A stretch of DNA of 64,000 nt, from the NCBI GenBank assembly GCA_963799245.1, contig CAWCWN010000003.1, positions 2,170,001 through 2,234,000 on the forward strand. Direction: 5' to 3'. The stretch's first letter is position 1. Each line of letters begins with the position of its first letter. Below are positions 1 to 8,933 of the stretch, piece by piece. The notes beneath the pieces were generated by a model that worked only from the letters and a program-made list of their open reading frames with translations, had not been told where the DNA came from and did no database searches. The DNA is from CAWCWN01 sp963799245. Its GTDB lineage: Bacteria > Chloroflexota > Ktedonobacteria > Ktedonobacterales > Ktedonobacteraceae. Made by a program: the position numbers and the translations under genes.

Positions 1-1059
1 TATGAGGGCGTGAGCCCGGTGGGCAGCCACAAGCCGAATACAGCTGTGCCCCAGGCATTTTACAACAAGCAGGAAGGCGTCAAGAAACTCTCAACTGAAA
101 CTGGGGCCGGGCAATGGGGATCGGCATTGGCGATGGCCGGGGCGTTCTTTGACATGGATGTTGAAGTCTTTATGGTCAAAGTCAGCTACCAGCAGAAGCC
201 CTATCGGCGTAGTTTGATGCAGACTTTTGGGGCGACTGTGCATGCCAGCCCCACCGATCTGACGGATGCGGGCCGCAGTATCCTGGCTGCAGATTCAGAG
301 AATATGGGCAGCCTGGGCATCGCCATCAGTGAAGCTGTGGAGCTTGCCGCAAAGAGTGGCGGAACGGTCAAGTACTCGCTCGGCAGCGTCCTCAACCATG
401 TGTTACTGCATCAAACGATCATTGGACAGGAAGCGCTGCTGCAACTGGCCCTGGCGGACGATTATCCTGATGTCGTAGTTGGTTGTGTAGGGGGTGGGAG
501 TAATTTCGCCGGTCTGGCCTTCCCCTTCATCGGGGAGGCGCGTAAGAAAGGGCTCAAGACGCGTTTTCTGGCCGCCGAACCAATGGCCTGCCCCACTTTG
601 ACCAAGGGCATCTACGCCTACGACTTTGGCGATACGCTAGGGATGACGCCCCTGGTCAAGATGCATACGCTCGGCCATGACTTCATGCCTCCGGGTATTC
701 ATGCAGGTGGCCTGCGCTACCATGGTATGTCACCGCTGATCTCTCAACTCCATGCCGAAGGTATTATTGAGGCCAGGGCCTATTACCAGAACGCAGTCTT
801 TGAGTCTGCGGTTCAGTTTGCGCGTACGGAAGGCATCGTTCCCGCACCTGAGGCCGGGCACGTGATCAAGCCTGTAATCGAGGAAGCGCTCAATGCCAGG
901 GAGGAAGGGCGGGAGCGTGTAATCCTCTTTAACCTGTGCGGCCATGGTCATTTCGATATGGCTGCGTATGACGCCTACTTCGCAGGAAAATTACAGGATT
1001 ATGCATATCCAGCCGCGGCCGTGGCAGAGGCCCAGCAGAGAATGCCGCAGGTAGTGTGA
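1..1059 (+). CDS. trpB: Tryptophan synthase beta chain, TrpB2-like (5' partial)
   Basis: PLP enzyme that condenses indole with serine to give tryptophan. The reading frame is open from base 1 (YEGVSPVGSHKPNTA), so the start lies outside the window and the GTG at base 10 is internal. The lysine in GSHKPNTA fits the PLP Schiff-base lysine. TETGAGQWG and the phosphate-binding GCVGGGSN are typical of the family. The SPVGSHKPNTA form and the YEG lead-in resemble the longer TrpB2 group rather than TrpB1. No trpA is visible downstream, as expected for stand-alone TrpB2. The gene ends at a hairpin (1080-1113). The role as an indole-salvage TrpB2 is inferred. Confidence 0.9.
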   Translation, partial: YEGVSPVGSHKPNTAVPQAFYNKQEGVKKLSTETGAGQWGSALAMAGAFFDMDVEVFMVKVSYQQKPYRRSLMQTFGATVHASPTDLTDAGRSILAADSENMGSLGIAISEAVELAAKSGGTVKYSLGSVLNHVLLHQTIIGQEALLQLALADDYPDVVVGCVGGGSNFAGLAFPFIGEARKKGLKTRFLAAEPMACPTLTKGIYAYDFGDTLGMTPLVKMHTLGHDFMPPGIHAGGLRYHGMSPLISQLHAEGIIEARAYYQNAVFESAVQFARTEGIVPAPEAGHVIKPVIEEALNAREEGRERVILFNLCGHGHFDMAAYDAYFAGKLQDYAYPAAAVAEAQQRMPQVV

Positions 1060-1079
1060 CAGGCTAACATGGTTATATG

Positions 1080-1113
1080 GCAGTGAGCAGACACTCCTTT
1101 ATCTGCTCACTGC
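1080..1113. terminator. Hairpin between convergent trpB and PLDc_N genes
   Basis: A perfect 12-bp inverted repeat (GCAGTGAGCAGA / TCTGCTCACTGC) with a 10-base loop lies between two convergent stop codons. There is no long T tract on either side. It probably works as a bidirectional terminator. Confidence 0.6.
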
Positions 1114-1122
1114 TGCGCGCGC

Positions 1123-1395
1123 TTAATAATTTTGGGCCTGGTAGCCTGCATAACTCGGCTGGCCGAACATAACGCGACTGCGGCGAGATTTCTGACCAAA
1201 AAGCAGGTAGAGCAAGGGTCCAATGACCACTGGAATGGGCATCAACCATACGACCAGCAGCCATAGTATCTTAGCGAGGGTGCTGTGATCGTCCTCCAAA
1301 ATCATTACCGAAACAAGGATGTGGCCAAGCAATGGCACAAGAATAATAACTAAAAACAGTAGCGAATTCAAGAGGCATCCGCGGTTGCCAGACAT
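1123..1395 (-). CDS. PLDc_N-type small membrane protein
   Basis: A 90-residue protein starting at MSGNRG, preceded by an AAGGAG ribosome site. Longer upstream starts have no such site. Two hydrophobic segments (about residues 9-30 and 41-63) are separated by a short acidic loop. The second segment, with WLMPIPVVIGPLLYLLFG, matches the phospholipase D N-terminal membrane-anchor domain (PLDc_N), which often occurs alone in small proteins. No HKD phospholipase motif is present, so no catalysis is expected. The function is unknown. Confidence 0.7.
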   Translation of the reverse strand: MSGNRGCLLNSLLFLVIILVPLLGHILVSVMILEDDHSTLAKILWLLVVWLMPIPVVIGPLLYLLFGQKSRRSRVMFGQPSYAGYQAQNY

Positions 1396-1535
1396 AGGAA
1401 ATCTCCTTATGTTTGAGTATAAGCCCTGCAATACGAATCGCCGGGACAAACACATTCTTTTCAAACTTTCTCTGCTTATTTTACGTAACAGGGAGGCGTT
1501 GCGTTGCAAGCGTGCTGTTTTGGAGGCTCATCGCT

Positions 1536-2576
1536 TCACACAGCTATAAACTTTTGCGCGATCTCCATGGCAAGGGGATGATAGGTCTGTTGATAACAGC
1601 CGACAAAGCGAACGACCTTGCCACCCCAGCCACTTTTGAAGCGGTAAGCACCCGCCATGTCCTCTGTCTCATCATCGCTGGCAGGAATACCCCAGAAGTC
1701 ATACTGGTGCGCGCCCTGTCCTCTGGCCCAGCGAATCGCCTCCCATTGCAACAGGTAATTGGGCATCAGGTTGCGATGCTCGTTGCCTGAGGCGCCGTAG
1801 AGGTAGATGCCCTGGTACGCAAACAGGCCCACAAAGATGCCCGCCAGCAGCTGCCCCTCGAACTCGGCTAAAAGCAGGCGCGCCTGCTGGCGAGGGGCGA
1901 AAATTTGCCAGGCGTGCAGGTAATAATCGAGCGTATGAATGCCGAATTGATCGCGTGCACCCGTGACCTGCATGAGATCATACCAGGCTCGTACATCCTC
2001 AATACTCAGCGCCTCACGTACGCGCACCCCCCTGCGTTCGGCCAGGCGCACGTTATAGCGCCACTTTTCTTTCATGTGAGCAAGTAAGCTTGCCTCGTCC
2101 GCGTCCAGGTCAAGCAGGATAGTGCGTACAGGTTGAATGGGCGCGGCAGGGTAGAAGCGGGTTGCGTTAAAGCTATCCATCATGCCATTTGTGGCCGCGA
2201 CCTCGAGAGGTTGTGCTAATTCTATGCGTAAAGCAAGTGCCCCCCGTCTGCTCAGTAGGGAGTTTAGTTGCGCGAAAAAAGCCTGGCATACGTCAGGCTG
2301 CGCCCAGTCGATGACCGGCCCTCGGGGAATGTAGGCCAGGTGCCCCGCTCGTAAAGGCAGGTGAGCAGCTCCGCGGCATAGAATCAGAGCCATGGCTACG
2401 ATCTCCTGATCATGCCATAAGGCTAGTCGTAATGGGCGCCAACCCGTGCCCGCCTTGAGTTCGCCCCAGCCCCAGCTTTGCAGCAGGTGACCATGAGGGT
2501 GATGCGTGACGAAGTGATCCCACCGTTGCCGTTGTGCCGCGGGAACTTCCCGCAGGATGTAGCGCTGTGATGCCAT
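1536..2576 (-). CDS. FemAB-like peptidoglycan bridge / GNAT-fold acyltransferase
   Basis: A 346-residue protein. The ATG at 2576 follows GGAGGAG, which decides the start. The N-terminal half has HLLQSWGWGELK, and the C-terminal half has a GNAT-like fold with LLAGIFVGLFAY, GASGNEHRN and NYLLQWEAIRWA followed by YDFWG. These are typical of the FemAB/FmhB family, which adds amino acids from aminoacyl-tRNA to the peptide of lipid II. The family also includes other aminoacyl-tRNA-dependent transferases, so the substrate is not fixed by sequence. It stands alone and is divergent from the trkA pair. Confidence 0.82.
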   Translation of the reverse strand: MASQRYILREVPAAQRQRWDHFVTHHPHGHLLQSWGWGELKAGTGWRPLRLALWHDQEIVAMALILCRGAAHLPLRAGHLAYIPRGPVIDWAQPDVCQAFFAQLNSLLSRRGALALRIELAQPLEVAATNGMMDSFNATRFYPAAPIQPVRTILLDLDADEASLLAHMKEKWRYNVRLAERRGVRVREALSIEDVRAWYDLMQVTGARDQFGIHTLDYYLHAWQIFAPRQQARLLLAEFEGQLLAGIFVGLFAYQGIYLYGASGNEHRNLMPNYLLQWEAIRWARGQGAHQYDFWGIPASDDETEDMAGAYRFKSGWGGKVVRFVGCYQQTYHPLAMEIAQKFIAV

Positions 2577-2757
2577 ACTGCTGACTCCTCCAGATCCATA
2601 GGGTTGTCCATATGATATGGCTATACCCCGGGTGAATGCAACATAGGGCCCTGTATCCCAGTTCGACGCGGTGTTATAATAGCATCTGATGGGGCGCAAC
2701 CCCAGAAGGACGAACAAGCTTAGATGCTATACATTTGGTCCAATTAGGAGGCGAGCG

Positions 2758-3174
2758 GTGAAAATAGTGATCCTGGGCTGCGGCCGTGTGGGTGCGACCC
2801 TGGCGATTATGATGGATCAGGCGGGTCATCAAGTCTCAGTCGTTGATTTTAGCAATGAGTCCTTTCGACGCCTGGACCCCAAATTTCGGGGTGACACACT
2901 TGTGGGCAACGGTGTCGATGAAGAGGTGCTGATTCGCGCAGGTATCAAGGAGGCAGATGCTTTTGCGGCGGTCACAAATGGCGACAACCGTAACATTATG
3001 GCCAGCCAGATCGCGAAGGAAATCTTCAATGTCAAGAAAGTGGTTTGCCGTATTTACGATCCCATTCGGCAGAGTACGTACAATGAGCTTGGCCTTAAAT
3101 CTATTTGCCCGACGGTTGTTGGGGCGCAAATGTTGTTTGATGCCCTTGAAAATAACAAGCAGCAAGCAAAGTAA
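2758..3174 (+). CDS. TrkA/KtrA-like NAD-binding (RCK_N) regulator, short form
   Basis: A 138-residue cytoplasmic protein. The GTG at 2758 follows TTAGGAGG, so the longer upstream reading is rejected. The Rossmann motif GCGRVGATLA starts at about residue 8, followed by the NAD-ribose acid in VVDFS. The chain is only the nucleotide-binding half of an RCK unit and lacks the TrkA_C domain. It lies 17 bp before a full-length paralogue in the same direction. Such pairs gate K+ uptake channels (Trk/Ktr) by binding nucleotide. No TrkH/KtrB channel gene is in the window. Confidence 0.88.
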   Translation: MKIVILGCGRVGATLAIMMDQAGHQVSVVDFSNESFRRLDPKFRGDTLVGNGVDEEVLIRAGIKEADAFAAVTNGDNRNIMASQIAKEIFNVKKVVCRIYDPIRQSTYNELGLKSICPTVVGAQMLFDALENNKQQAK

Positions 3175-3191
3175 AGGAATAGAGGTAGCAT

Positions 3192-3854
3192 ATGTATATC
3201 ATCATCGGCGGTGGCGGCGACGTTGGCTACTATCTGACAAAGAGTTTATTGAACCAGGGCCACGAGGTGCTTTTGCTTGAAAAGGGCAGTGGACGCTTTC
3301 AAGGTCTCAGTGAGGAGCTTGGACAGGCGGTCGTCAGGGGCGATGCCTGTGAGGCCAGGACGATGGAGGAGGTTGGCGTCAGCAGGGCGGATGTCGTCAT
3401 AGCGGTCACTGGAGAGGATGACGATAATCTAGTGATCTGCCAGATGGCCAAGAAACGTTTCAACGTCAACCGCACTATTGCGCGTCTGAATAACCCTAAA
3501 AATGAACTTATTTTCCAAAAACTGGGGATTGATGTGACCGTCAGTCCCACAAGATCCATTCTCTCGCTGATTGAAGCGGAGATTCCAGGCTCGACTTTTG
3601 TCACGCTGATGACGCTGAAGCGCGCAGGCCTGGAGATCATGGAGATCCGTATTCCACCCAATTCACCCATCGTGGGCAAAACGCTAAGCGCTATCAAACT
3701 GCCTCGCAGTGGCAATATCGCGCTGATTATCCGCGACAAAGAGTTCATTGTTCCCAACGCGGAGACCAAAATTCTTGCCAACGACGAGGTCTATGCGCTG
3801 GTGAGTCGCGAAGGCGAAGATGCCCTGCGTTCGGCCCTGGGTACCACGCGCTAA
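3192..3854 (+). CDS. trkA: TrkA family potassium uptake regulator (RCK_N + RCK_C)
   Basis: A 220-residue protein with an N-terminal Rossmann fold (IIIGGGGDVGYYL, residues 3-15, then LLLEKG) and a C-terminal TrkA_C domain from about residue 135 (EIRIPPNSPIVGKTLSAI). It is the second gene of a two-gene unit with the short RCK_N protein and probably forms a mixed ring that gates a K+ channel. Its stop codon overlaps the last four bases of the convergent permease gene at 3851. Confidence 0.9.
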   Translation: MYIIIGGGGDVGYYLTKSLLNQGHEVLLLEKGSGRFQGLSEELGQAVVRGDACEARTMEEVGVSRADVVIAVTGEDDDNLVICQMAKKRFNVNRTIARLNNPKNELIFQKLGIDVTVSPTRSILSLIEAEIPGSTFVTLMTLKRAGLEIMEIRIPPNSPIVGKTLSAIKLPRSGNIALIIRDKEFIVPNAETKILANDEVYALVSREGEDALRSALGTTR

Positions 3855-5233
3855 AGCGCTCGGCCTGGCTCATCTTTCTCATCTTCTGAGTTCGCCTGCG
3901 GCGATTTTGTATCGGGTACGGGCCGCAGGAGATCCAGATGTTCTATAGGCAGCGAGTTGCCTTTGATTTGCGCGGGCAGTGTCGTGTTTTGGGCGTGCTG
4001 CTCGTCTGAGTGCTCTGCGGACTGTGTGCCTGTTTCTACCTGACTGGTATGCCTACCTGCATGTGTGGCCAGCGTGCCACCTTTGCCTGCGATGGGGGGC
4101 TTCCTGCGATTGCGGCGAATGACCCAGCCTGTGCGCCTGCTGTTGGCCAGCATCTGGTCGGCTGTTTCACCGTGTGCCGAGCGATAGAGGCTTGCAATCA
4201 CGACCCAGGAGGCCGCCACAACGGGGGTCGCGATCAGGGCGCCAAAAGGCCCGAACAACTGGGCGAAGATGATCAGGGCCAAAAGAGATGCTATGGGGTG
4301 CAATCCGACGGCGTGGCCGACGATCTTTGGACCAAGGACGTTACTCTCAACGAGCTGGATGATGACAAACCAGCCGGCGACAAAAAGCGTGCGCGGAAAC
4401 GGGTCGGGTAGAAGGAGCGAGATCATGATAGCCGGGATCGAGGCCAGGGCGGGGCCGACCATGGGGATGGTTTCAAAGATGAAGGCCAGGACCCCGATGA
4501 TCAGGGCGTAGGGGGCCAGACCCAGAAATGGCGTTGCACAACCTGCACCCGCCAGGACGCCCACGATAAGCGCCAGGGTCAGTTGTCCGCGGATGTAGTT
4601 GCCGACGACGCGGTAGAGCGCATCTTCAAACAACAGCACATTGGGCAGCCATGATTTGGGGGCGATGGAGACCAGGTTGTCGCGTACCTGTTTGCCGTCC
4701 AGGGTAAAGTAGAAGCCCAGGACGAGAATGATGAATACGTCGACCAGGGTATTGGTCAGGATAACGGCAATATTTAGTACGTTGGTCGCTGTCGTTCTGG
4801 CGAAATCGGTGGCATAGGCCTGAATCTGGCCGAGGGCGTTCTGAATGCTGGATTGCGGGATGCCTTGATTCTGTAAGAATTTGAGAAGCGTGGTGGCCTG
4901 ATTGGGCAGGTTGGTGATGAAACTGATGATGGTGCTCGAGAAAGTTTGCATCTGTTGAATGAGAGAGATGGTAAGCGCATAGCCCAGGCCGCCTAACACT
5001 GCGATTGCGACGATGTACATGATAAGCGTAGCGAGGACGCGGGGCAGGCCGTGGTTGTGCAGGAAGTTAACCGCCGGGGTGAGCAAAAATGCCAGTGCCA
5101 GCGAGAGGAGGAGTAAGACGACGGCATGTACGAACACTCCCAGCAGGAGGCCCCATGCAAACCACAAGATGACGCCTATACAGATAAGGCTAAGCAGTAT
5201 ATCGCGTGTTCGCTGCCAGTTTATTCGTTGCAT
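3851..5233 (-). CDS. AI-2E family transporter (UPF0118 permease)
   Basis: A 460-residue polytopic membrane protein with about eight hydrophobic segments in residues 10-350. GNYIRGQLTLALIVGVLAG and the segment with FETIPMVGPALASIPA are typical of the AI-2E/PerM/YtvI family. Members export small molecules or ions (AI-2 in TqsA, Na+/H+ in others), so the substrate is unknown. The last 110 residues are a charged, low-complexity cytoplasmic tail rich in Pro, Gln and Glu, longer than in most members. Confidence 0.88.
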   Translation of the reverse strand: MQRINWQRTRDILLSLICIGVILWFAWGLLLGVFVHAVVLLLLSLALAFLLTPAVNFLHNHGLPRVLATLIMYIVAIAVLGGLGYALTISLIQQMQTFSSTIISFITNLPNQATTLLKFLQNQGIPQSSIQNALGQIQAYATDFARTTATNVLNIAVILTNTLVDVFIILVLGFYFTLDGKQVRDNLVSIAPKSWLPNVLLFEDALYRVVGNYIRGQLTLALIVGVLAGAGCATPFLGLAPYALIIGVLAFIFETIPMVGPALASIPAIMISLLLPDPFPRTLFVAGWFVIIQLVESNVLGPKIVGHAVGLHPIASLLALIIFAQLFGPFGALIATPVVAASWVVIASLYRSAHGETADQMLANSRRTGWVIRRNRRKPPIAGKGGTLATHAGRHTSQVETGTQSAEHSDEQHAQNTTLPAQIKGNSLPIEHLDLLRPVPDTKSPQANSEDEKDEPGRAL

Positions 5234-5603
5234 GCCATTTATTCCTCAGTCAATCTTTATCGAACATATAGTTCTATGGCTATTTTGACAGGTTTTTATC
5301 AAAAGTACAAGATCAAGCGCAGAGGATAGCTGGAATAGTCATCTGAGAGTATGTTCGAGGCGCTTTTATACCTGTGCAGTACGATTAAGCTATGCTGAAA
5401 CTTTTTCCCGCTCTGTACCGTCACTCTATAATAGAAAAGGGGGAGATAGTTCATTCTAAGCATGCATGCGCGCAACCCGGTCATAGTCTTGTGTCACCAC
5501 GTTAATATTGCCAGTGATATTCGTCTATGAAAATACAGGGATATAACAAATATACACGCTAAACTTCATTCATACATATAAAAATTTGAAAGAGGACTCA
5601 CCC
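5234..5603. other. Intergenic region, no gene seen
   Basis: An AT-rich 370-bp gap between divergent genes. It must hold promoters for the permease (left) and the small membrane protein (right). No convincing ORF, tRNA or hairpin was seen. Confidence 0.5.
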
Positions 5604-5885
5604 ATGGATACAAATACCACGCTAACAGCTACCCAGGCAATTTTAACAAGCTCCCTCCTGGGATTTCTACTAGCATGGATGGTCACTTTCGCAGTATTAG
5701 CATTACGCTCTTATGCAAAAGATGCAGCGCGACGTGAAGAGTCAGCAAGCGCTTACCCGGTGGTCAACTCAGCAGCGCGCCCGCTGCAGATGATGGAAAT
5801 ACCACCGTCTACGCCCAATCCCGTGCAGGCGTCCATGGATGGACGCGGCAATACTGGTGAGATGGAGGTCGTCTCGCTCAGCTAA
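5604..5885 (+). CDS. Small single-pass membrane protein, unknown
   Basis: A 93-residue protein. The ATG at 5604 follows AGAGGA, and the upstream TTG at 5586 has no ribosome site. There is one transmembrane helix at about residues 12-36 (SSLLGFLLAWMVTFAVLAL), then a positively charged stop-transfer (RSYAKDAARR) and a Pro/Ser-rich soluble tail of about 50 residues. No family was recognised. It ends at a strong hairpin. Confidence 0.65.
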   Translation: MDTNTTLTATQAILTSSLLGFLLAWMVTFAVLALRSYAKDAARREESASAYPVVNSAARPLQMMEIPPSTPNPVQASMDGRGNTGEMEVVSLS

Positions 5886-5898
5886 TACAAGCGCCCGC

Positions 5899-5926
5899 AG
5901 GAGAGAAGGGGTGCCCCTTCTCTCCT
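5899..5926. terminator. Bidirectional hairpin terminator
   Basis: A 13-bp perfect inverted repeat (AGGAGAGAAGGGG / CCCCTTCTCTCCT) with a 2-base spacer lies between convergent stops at 5885 and 5932. Confidence 0.65.
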
Positions 5927-5931
5927 TTGCG

Positions 5932-6738
5932 TTAGCCTAGCTGGATATTTTCGCCTGGTTTGGCTGGTCGAAATTGAGAATTTGCATTGATAAACACGAA
6001 ATGGCTATCCTGCACATTAATAATCATATCCGGGTGACCGTCACCATTGACATCTTTAAACGTAAGTGTCACCGCTGCCAGATCCTGACCAGGTCCAAAT
6101 AATGTAGGGCCAATATACACTCTGGCCTTCGATGGATCGCCGCCGGGAAATTCTATGACTTCAATATGGCTATTTAAATTGAGCGCTATAAAGTGGCTGG
6201 GATTGGTCGGCGAGTCGTTGTGACCAACCACCTGATCGGTTTGATAGGTTCGAGGCCGTCCATAGTGCCAGTCGTCCAGCGTAGTCTGCCACCAGCTGGA
6301 TAAAGAGGTCAGCAGCACCCACCCGATAAGCATGGAGAACATGGCCAGGCCAATAAACATCATCAAGTGAGCACGTGGTCTCACGGGCTCGCTATATGCC
6401 AGCTGATCGCTGTGACGGTGGACTACATCATCGGTCTGTGCCTGGCGTCGCTGACCCTGAACGACAGGGATACTGCCCTGTGTCGCCGTACGCCGTGGTG
6501 GTACGGCCGACTGTTCAGTACCTGTGACCCTGTAAGTACGCTGGCTCGCCAGCGATTGCACATCAGGATGCGCTCGTCCAACCTCTGTTCTTACATCCGC
6601 CAGCCCCTGATAGCGACGCGCGCTGCTGGCGATGCGCATGGGCCACACGTCGTCGTACTCCTCTTCAGCGCCCATCTTTACCTGAACTGCTTGTGCAGGA
6701 AGACCTCTCTCGCGCTGTTGTATACGCTTCTGCTCCAC
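5932..6738 (-). CDS. Membrane-anchored protein with calcium-loop-like extracellular end
   Basis: Starts at GTG 6738 after AGAGGA (268 residues); a TTG at 6759 is possible. A basic, Gln/Arg-rich cytoplasmic region of about 125 residues is followed by one transmembrane helix (MMFIGLAMFSMLIGWVLL) and an outer domain of about 120 residues. The outer domain ends in DVNGDGHPD, the Ca2+-binding FG-GAP/VCBS-type loop. No enzyme motif is seen. It follows the kinase gene in the same direction with a gap of about 130 bp. The function is unknown. Confidence 0.65.
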   Translation of the reverse strand: MEQKRIQQRERGLPAQAVQVKMGAEEEYDDVWPMRIASSARRYQGLADVRTEVGRAHPDVQSLASQRTYRVTGTEQSAVPPRRTATQGSIPVVQGQRRQAQTDDVVHRHSDQLAYSEPVRPRAHLMMFIGLAMFSMLIGWVLLTSLSSWWQTTLDDWHYGRPRTYQTDQVVGHNDSPTNPSHFIALNLNSHIEVIEFPGGDPSKARVYIGPTLFGPGQDLAAVTLTFKDVNGDGHPDMIINVQDSHFVFINANSQFRPAKPGENIQLG

Positions 6739-6872
6739 ATCATTACCGTCCTCTCTCAATTCATTGTATTTTGAAAAAATGTTCTAAGTGGAGTATACAC
6801 TGATAAGCCGCGAAGTTCAAGTATTTTTGCCAGGAAAATAGAACAAATTTACTAATTCGGCGTAATTGCCTT

Positions 6873-8891
6873 TCAAGCACCCGCCTTCTGCTTGCGGCTA
6901 CCTCGCATACGCTGGTAGATCCAGGCATCCAGCATACCGCGCAGTGCTCCAAGGACGGCAAGTATGACGATGAGAATGAGCAGGGCCGCCGTCAGCTGCC
7001 CTGATTTCAATTGGGTATGGCTGGAGGTGGGGAAGAGCAACGCCCAGATTACGACGAGCACAGAAGCTCCCGCGAACACGAGTATACCGGCGATGGCGCT
7101 GCTGCGCACCATTTCGGGGAAACGCATATTCTCGTAGAGGCGGATGGCCATCACCGCTCCGGGAGTAGGGGCGCCGATGAAGACAACGAATAACATTCCC
7201 AGCAGGTTGAGTAGAGGAGCCGCGGCATAATTGAGGTGTGCAAAAGGCGCCTCGAAGGCAAAGATCAGGAGGATCATCAGCGGTAAGAGCCCTGTCAGAG
7301 CGCCCATGATCGCAGGACGCCAGTGGACGGGCGCAACTATGGATCGCCCTTTCGAGCTATCCACGCGTCCCAATTGTCGCAGCATATAGATGTTGCTGAG
7401 CAGGAGCAAGAGATAGGCGATGAACTGGTGCGGGTTGTTGCTTTTCCCGCCAAGATTAATCAAGGCGCCGCTCAGCGCAGGAGCGAGCAGGGTGACGATA
7501 AGGCCCCTATAGAGAAACCAGCGTACGGGACGCAGGCGTGTCACCGCGGTGAAGCCCGTCGCCGCCAGAGACAGGAGGTTGATTCCTCCGCCTATCAGCA
7601 CCCCCAGCATCGCGGATGTCTGTAAGGCATCTTTGCTCTGCGAGACCACGAGGATTAAGATGAGAAACTGAAAGAGAAATGTGACTAAAACCATCCCATA
7701 AAAGAGGAGCCGTCGTCCTTCGCGGCACGCCATGGTGGCCTGCGCTTGCCCGGCCCCTGGCGGGCTCGCCTGCGCATCGGCGGGGTTCGCTGGCGCGCTG
7801 GCACCAACGCCCGCTGGTAGGATCGCGACGGGACTTTGCGCTGACCATTGGCCCGGAAATTGTTGCCAGGCGCCTGCGCCTCCCGCGAGTTGAGAGGCGG
7901 CCTGGGTAGATGGAATGAGTTGTTGCGAACCAGCGGGTACATTGACTCCCCATGGCCTTTCCGCGACAGTCAGTTCATTATTATTTGCATCTCCGTTCAA
8001 GCGTAGCCCTGCTGTAGCCGCCGGGGTTGTTGAGGCCGCCGCCCGAACATCTGCTGCCAGCATCGTGGCTGTCTGATAGCGGTCGGCGGGATTTCTTGCC
8101 AGGGTCTTCATGACGGTGGCTTCGAAGCCTGGCGAGAGTTCGGGGCGGATACTGCGCAGTGAAGGGACCTCTTCGCTCAGCTTCCTGGCCATAATCGCGA
8201 AAGGCGTTGTTCCCGTATAAGGGACGCTGCCGGTGAGCAATTCGTATAGAATGGTACCCAGTGAGTAGATATCTGAGCGAAAATCTATCTCGTTGGTGCT
8301 GATCTGTTCGGGTGAGGCGTATTCAGCGGTGCCCAGAAAGCTGCCGATGCTGGTCAAAGATGGTAGCGCCTGCAGACGGACGATGCCAAAGTCGCTGAGC
8401 AGCAGGCGCCCATCCTGGTGAAAGAGCAGGTTAGCAGGCTTGATATCGCGATGGACTACGCCAAGGCTATGAGCGTAGCTGAGGGCATCCGCCACCTGGC
8501 TGATATAGTTAGCCACCAGGTTAAGTTCAATACGCGAGCCGGTGCGATTCATTTCATCTATACGCTCGCGCAGGGTCCCCCCGCGAATATATGGCATCAC
8601 CAGGTAGGCCAGGTACCCGGCATTGATGAACGCTTCATCATATTCGTAAATGGGCAGAATATTCTTGTGCTCCAGCCGGGCAACGGTGTCAGCTTCACGG
8701 CGAAAGCGCTCCAGAAAGGTGCGTTGTTGATCTGGATTAAAATTATTTGCAGGGATAAGTACTTTTACCGCGACGGTACGCACGGGGCGAGATTGCTGAG
8801 CAAGGTATACTGCGCCCATACCACCGCGGCCAATGACCTGCTCTAGCGTACATGTACCGAGAGTAACGCCGATAAGTTCATTTACATCCAT
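6873..8891 (-). CDS. Ser/Thr protein kinase with multi-span C-terminus
   Basis: A 672-residue protein. The N-terminal kinase domain (residues 1-290) has every catalytic element: GRGGMGAVYL loop, VAVKVL lysine, HRDIKPANLL, DFGIVRL and ASPEQ. After a Pro/Ala/Gln-rich linker (about 300-390), eight or so hydrophobic segments follow to residue 660. Bacterial PknB-type kinases usually have one helix and an outer sensor, so a polytopic tail is unusual and suggests sensing within the membrane. No PASTA repeats are present. It probably phosphorylates cytoplasmic targets; the neighbours do not name one. Confidence 0.92.
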   Translation of the reverse strand: MDVNELIGVTLGTCTLEQVIGRGGMGAVYLAQQSRPVRTVAVKVLIPANNFNPDQQRTFLERFRREADTVARLEHKNILPIYEYDEAFINAGYLAYLVMPYIRGGTLRERIDEMNRTGSRIELNLVANYISQVADALSYAHSLGVVHRDIKPANLLFHQDGRLLLSDFGIVRLQALPSLTSIGSFLGTAEYASPEQISTNEIDFRSDIYSLGTILYELLTGSVPYTGTTPFAIMARKLSEEVPSLRSIRPELSPGFEATVMKTLARNPADRYQTATMLAADVRAAASTTPAATAGLRLNGDANNNELTVAERPWGVNVPAGSQQLIPSTQAASQLAGGAGAWQQFPGQWSAQSPVAILPAGVGASAPANPADAQASPPGAGQAQATMACREGRRLLFYGMVLVTFLFQFLILILVVSQSKDALQTSAMLGVLIGGGINLLSLAATGFTAVTRLRPVRWFLYRGLIVTLLAPALSGALINLGGKSNNPHQFIAYLLLLLSNIYMLRQLGRVDSSKGRSIVAPVHWRPAIMGALTGLLPLMILLIFAFEAPFAHLNYAAAPLLNLLGMLFVVFIGAPTPGAVMAIRLYENMRFPEMVRSSAIAGILVFAGASVLVVIWALLFPTSSHTQLKSGQLTAALLILIVILAVLGALRGMLDAWIYQRMRGSRKQKAGA

Positions 8892-8933
8892 ACATTTATC
8901 AATCCATCTCAGTATATTTTTTTACAAGGAATT

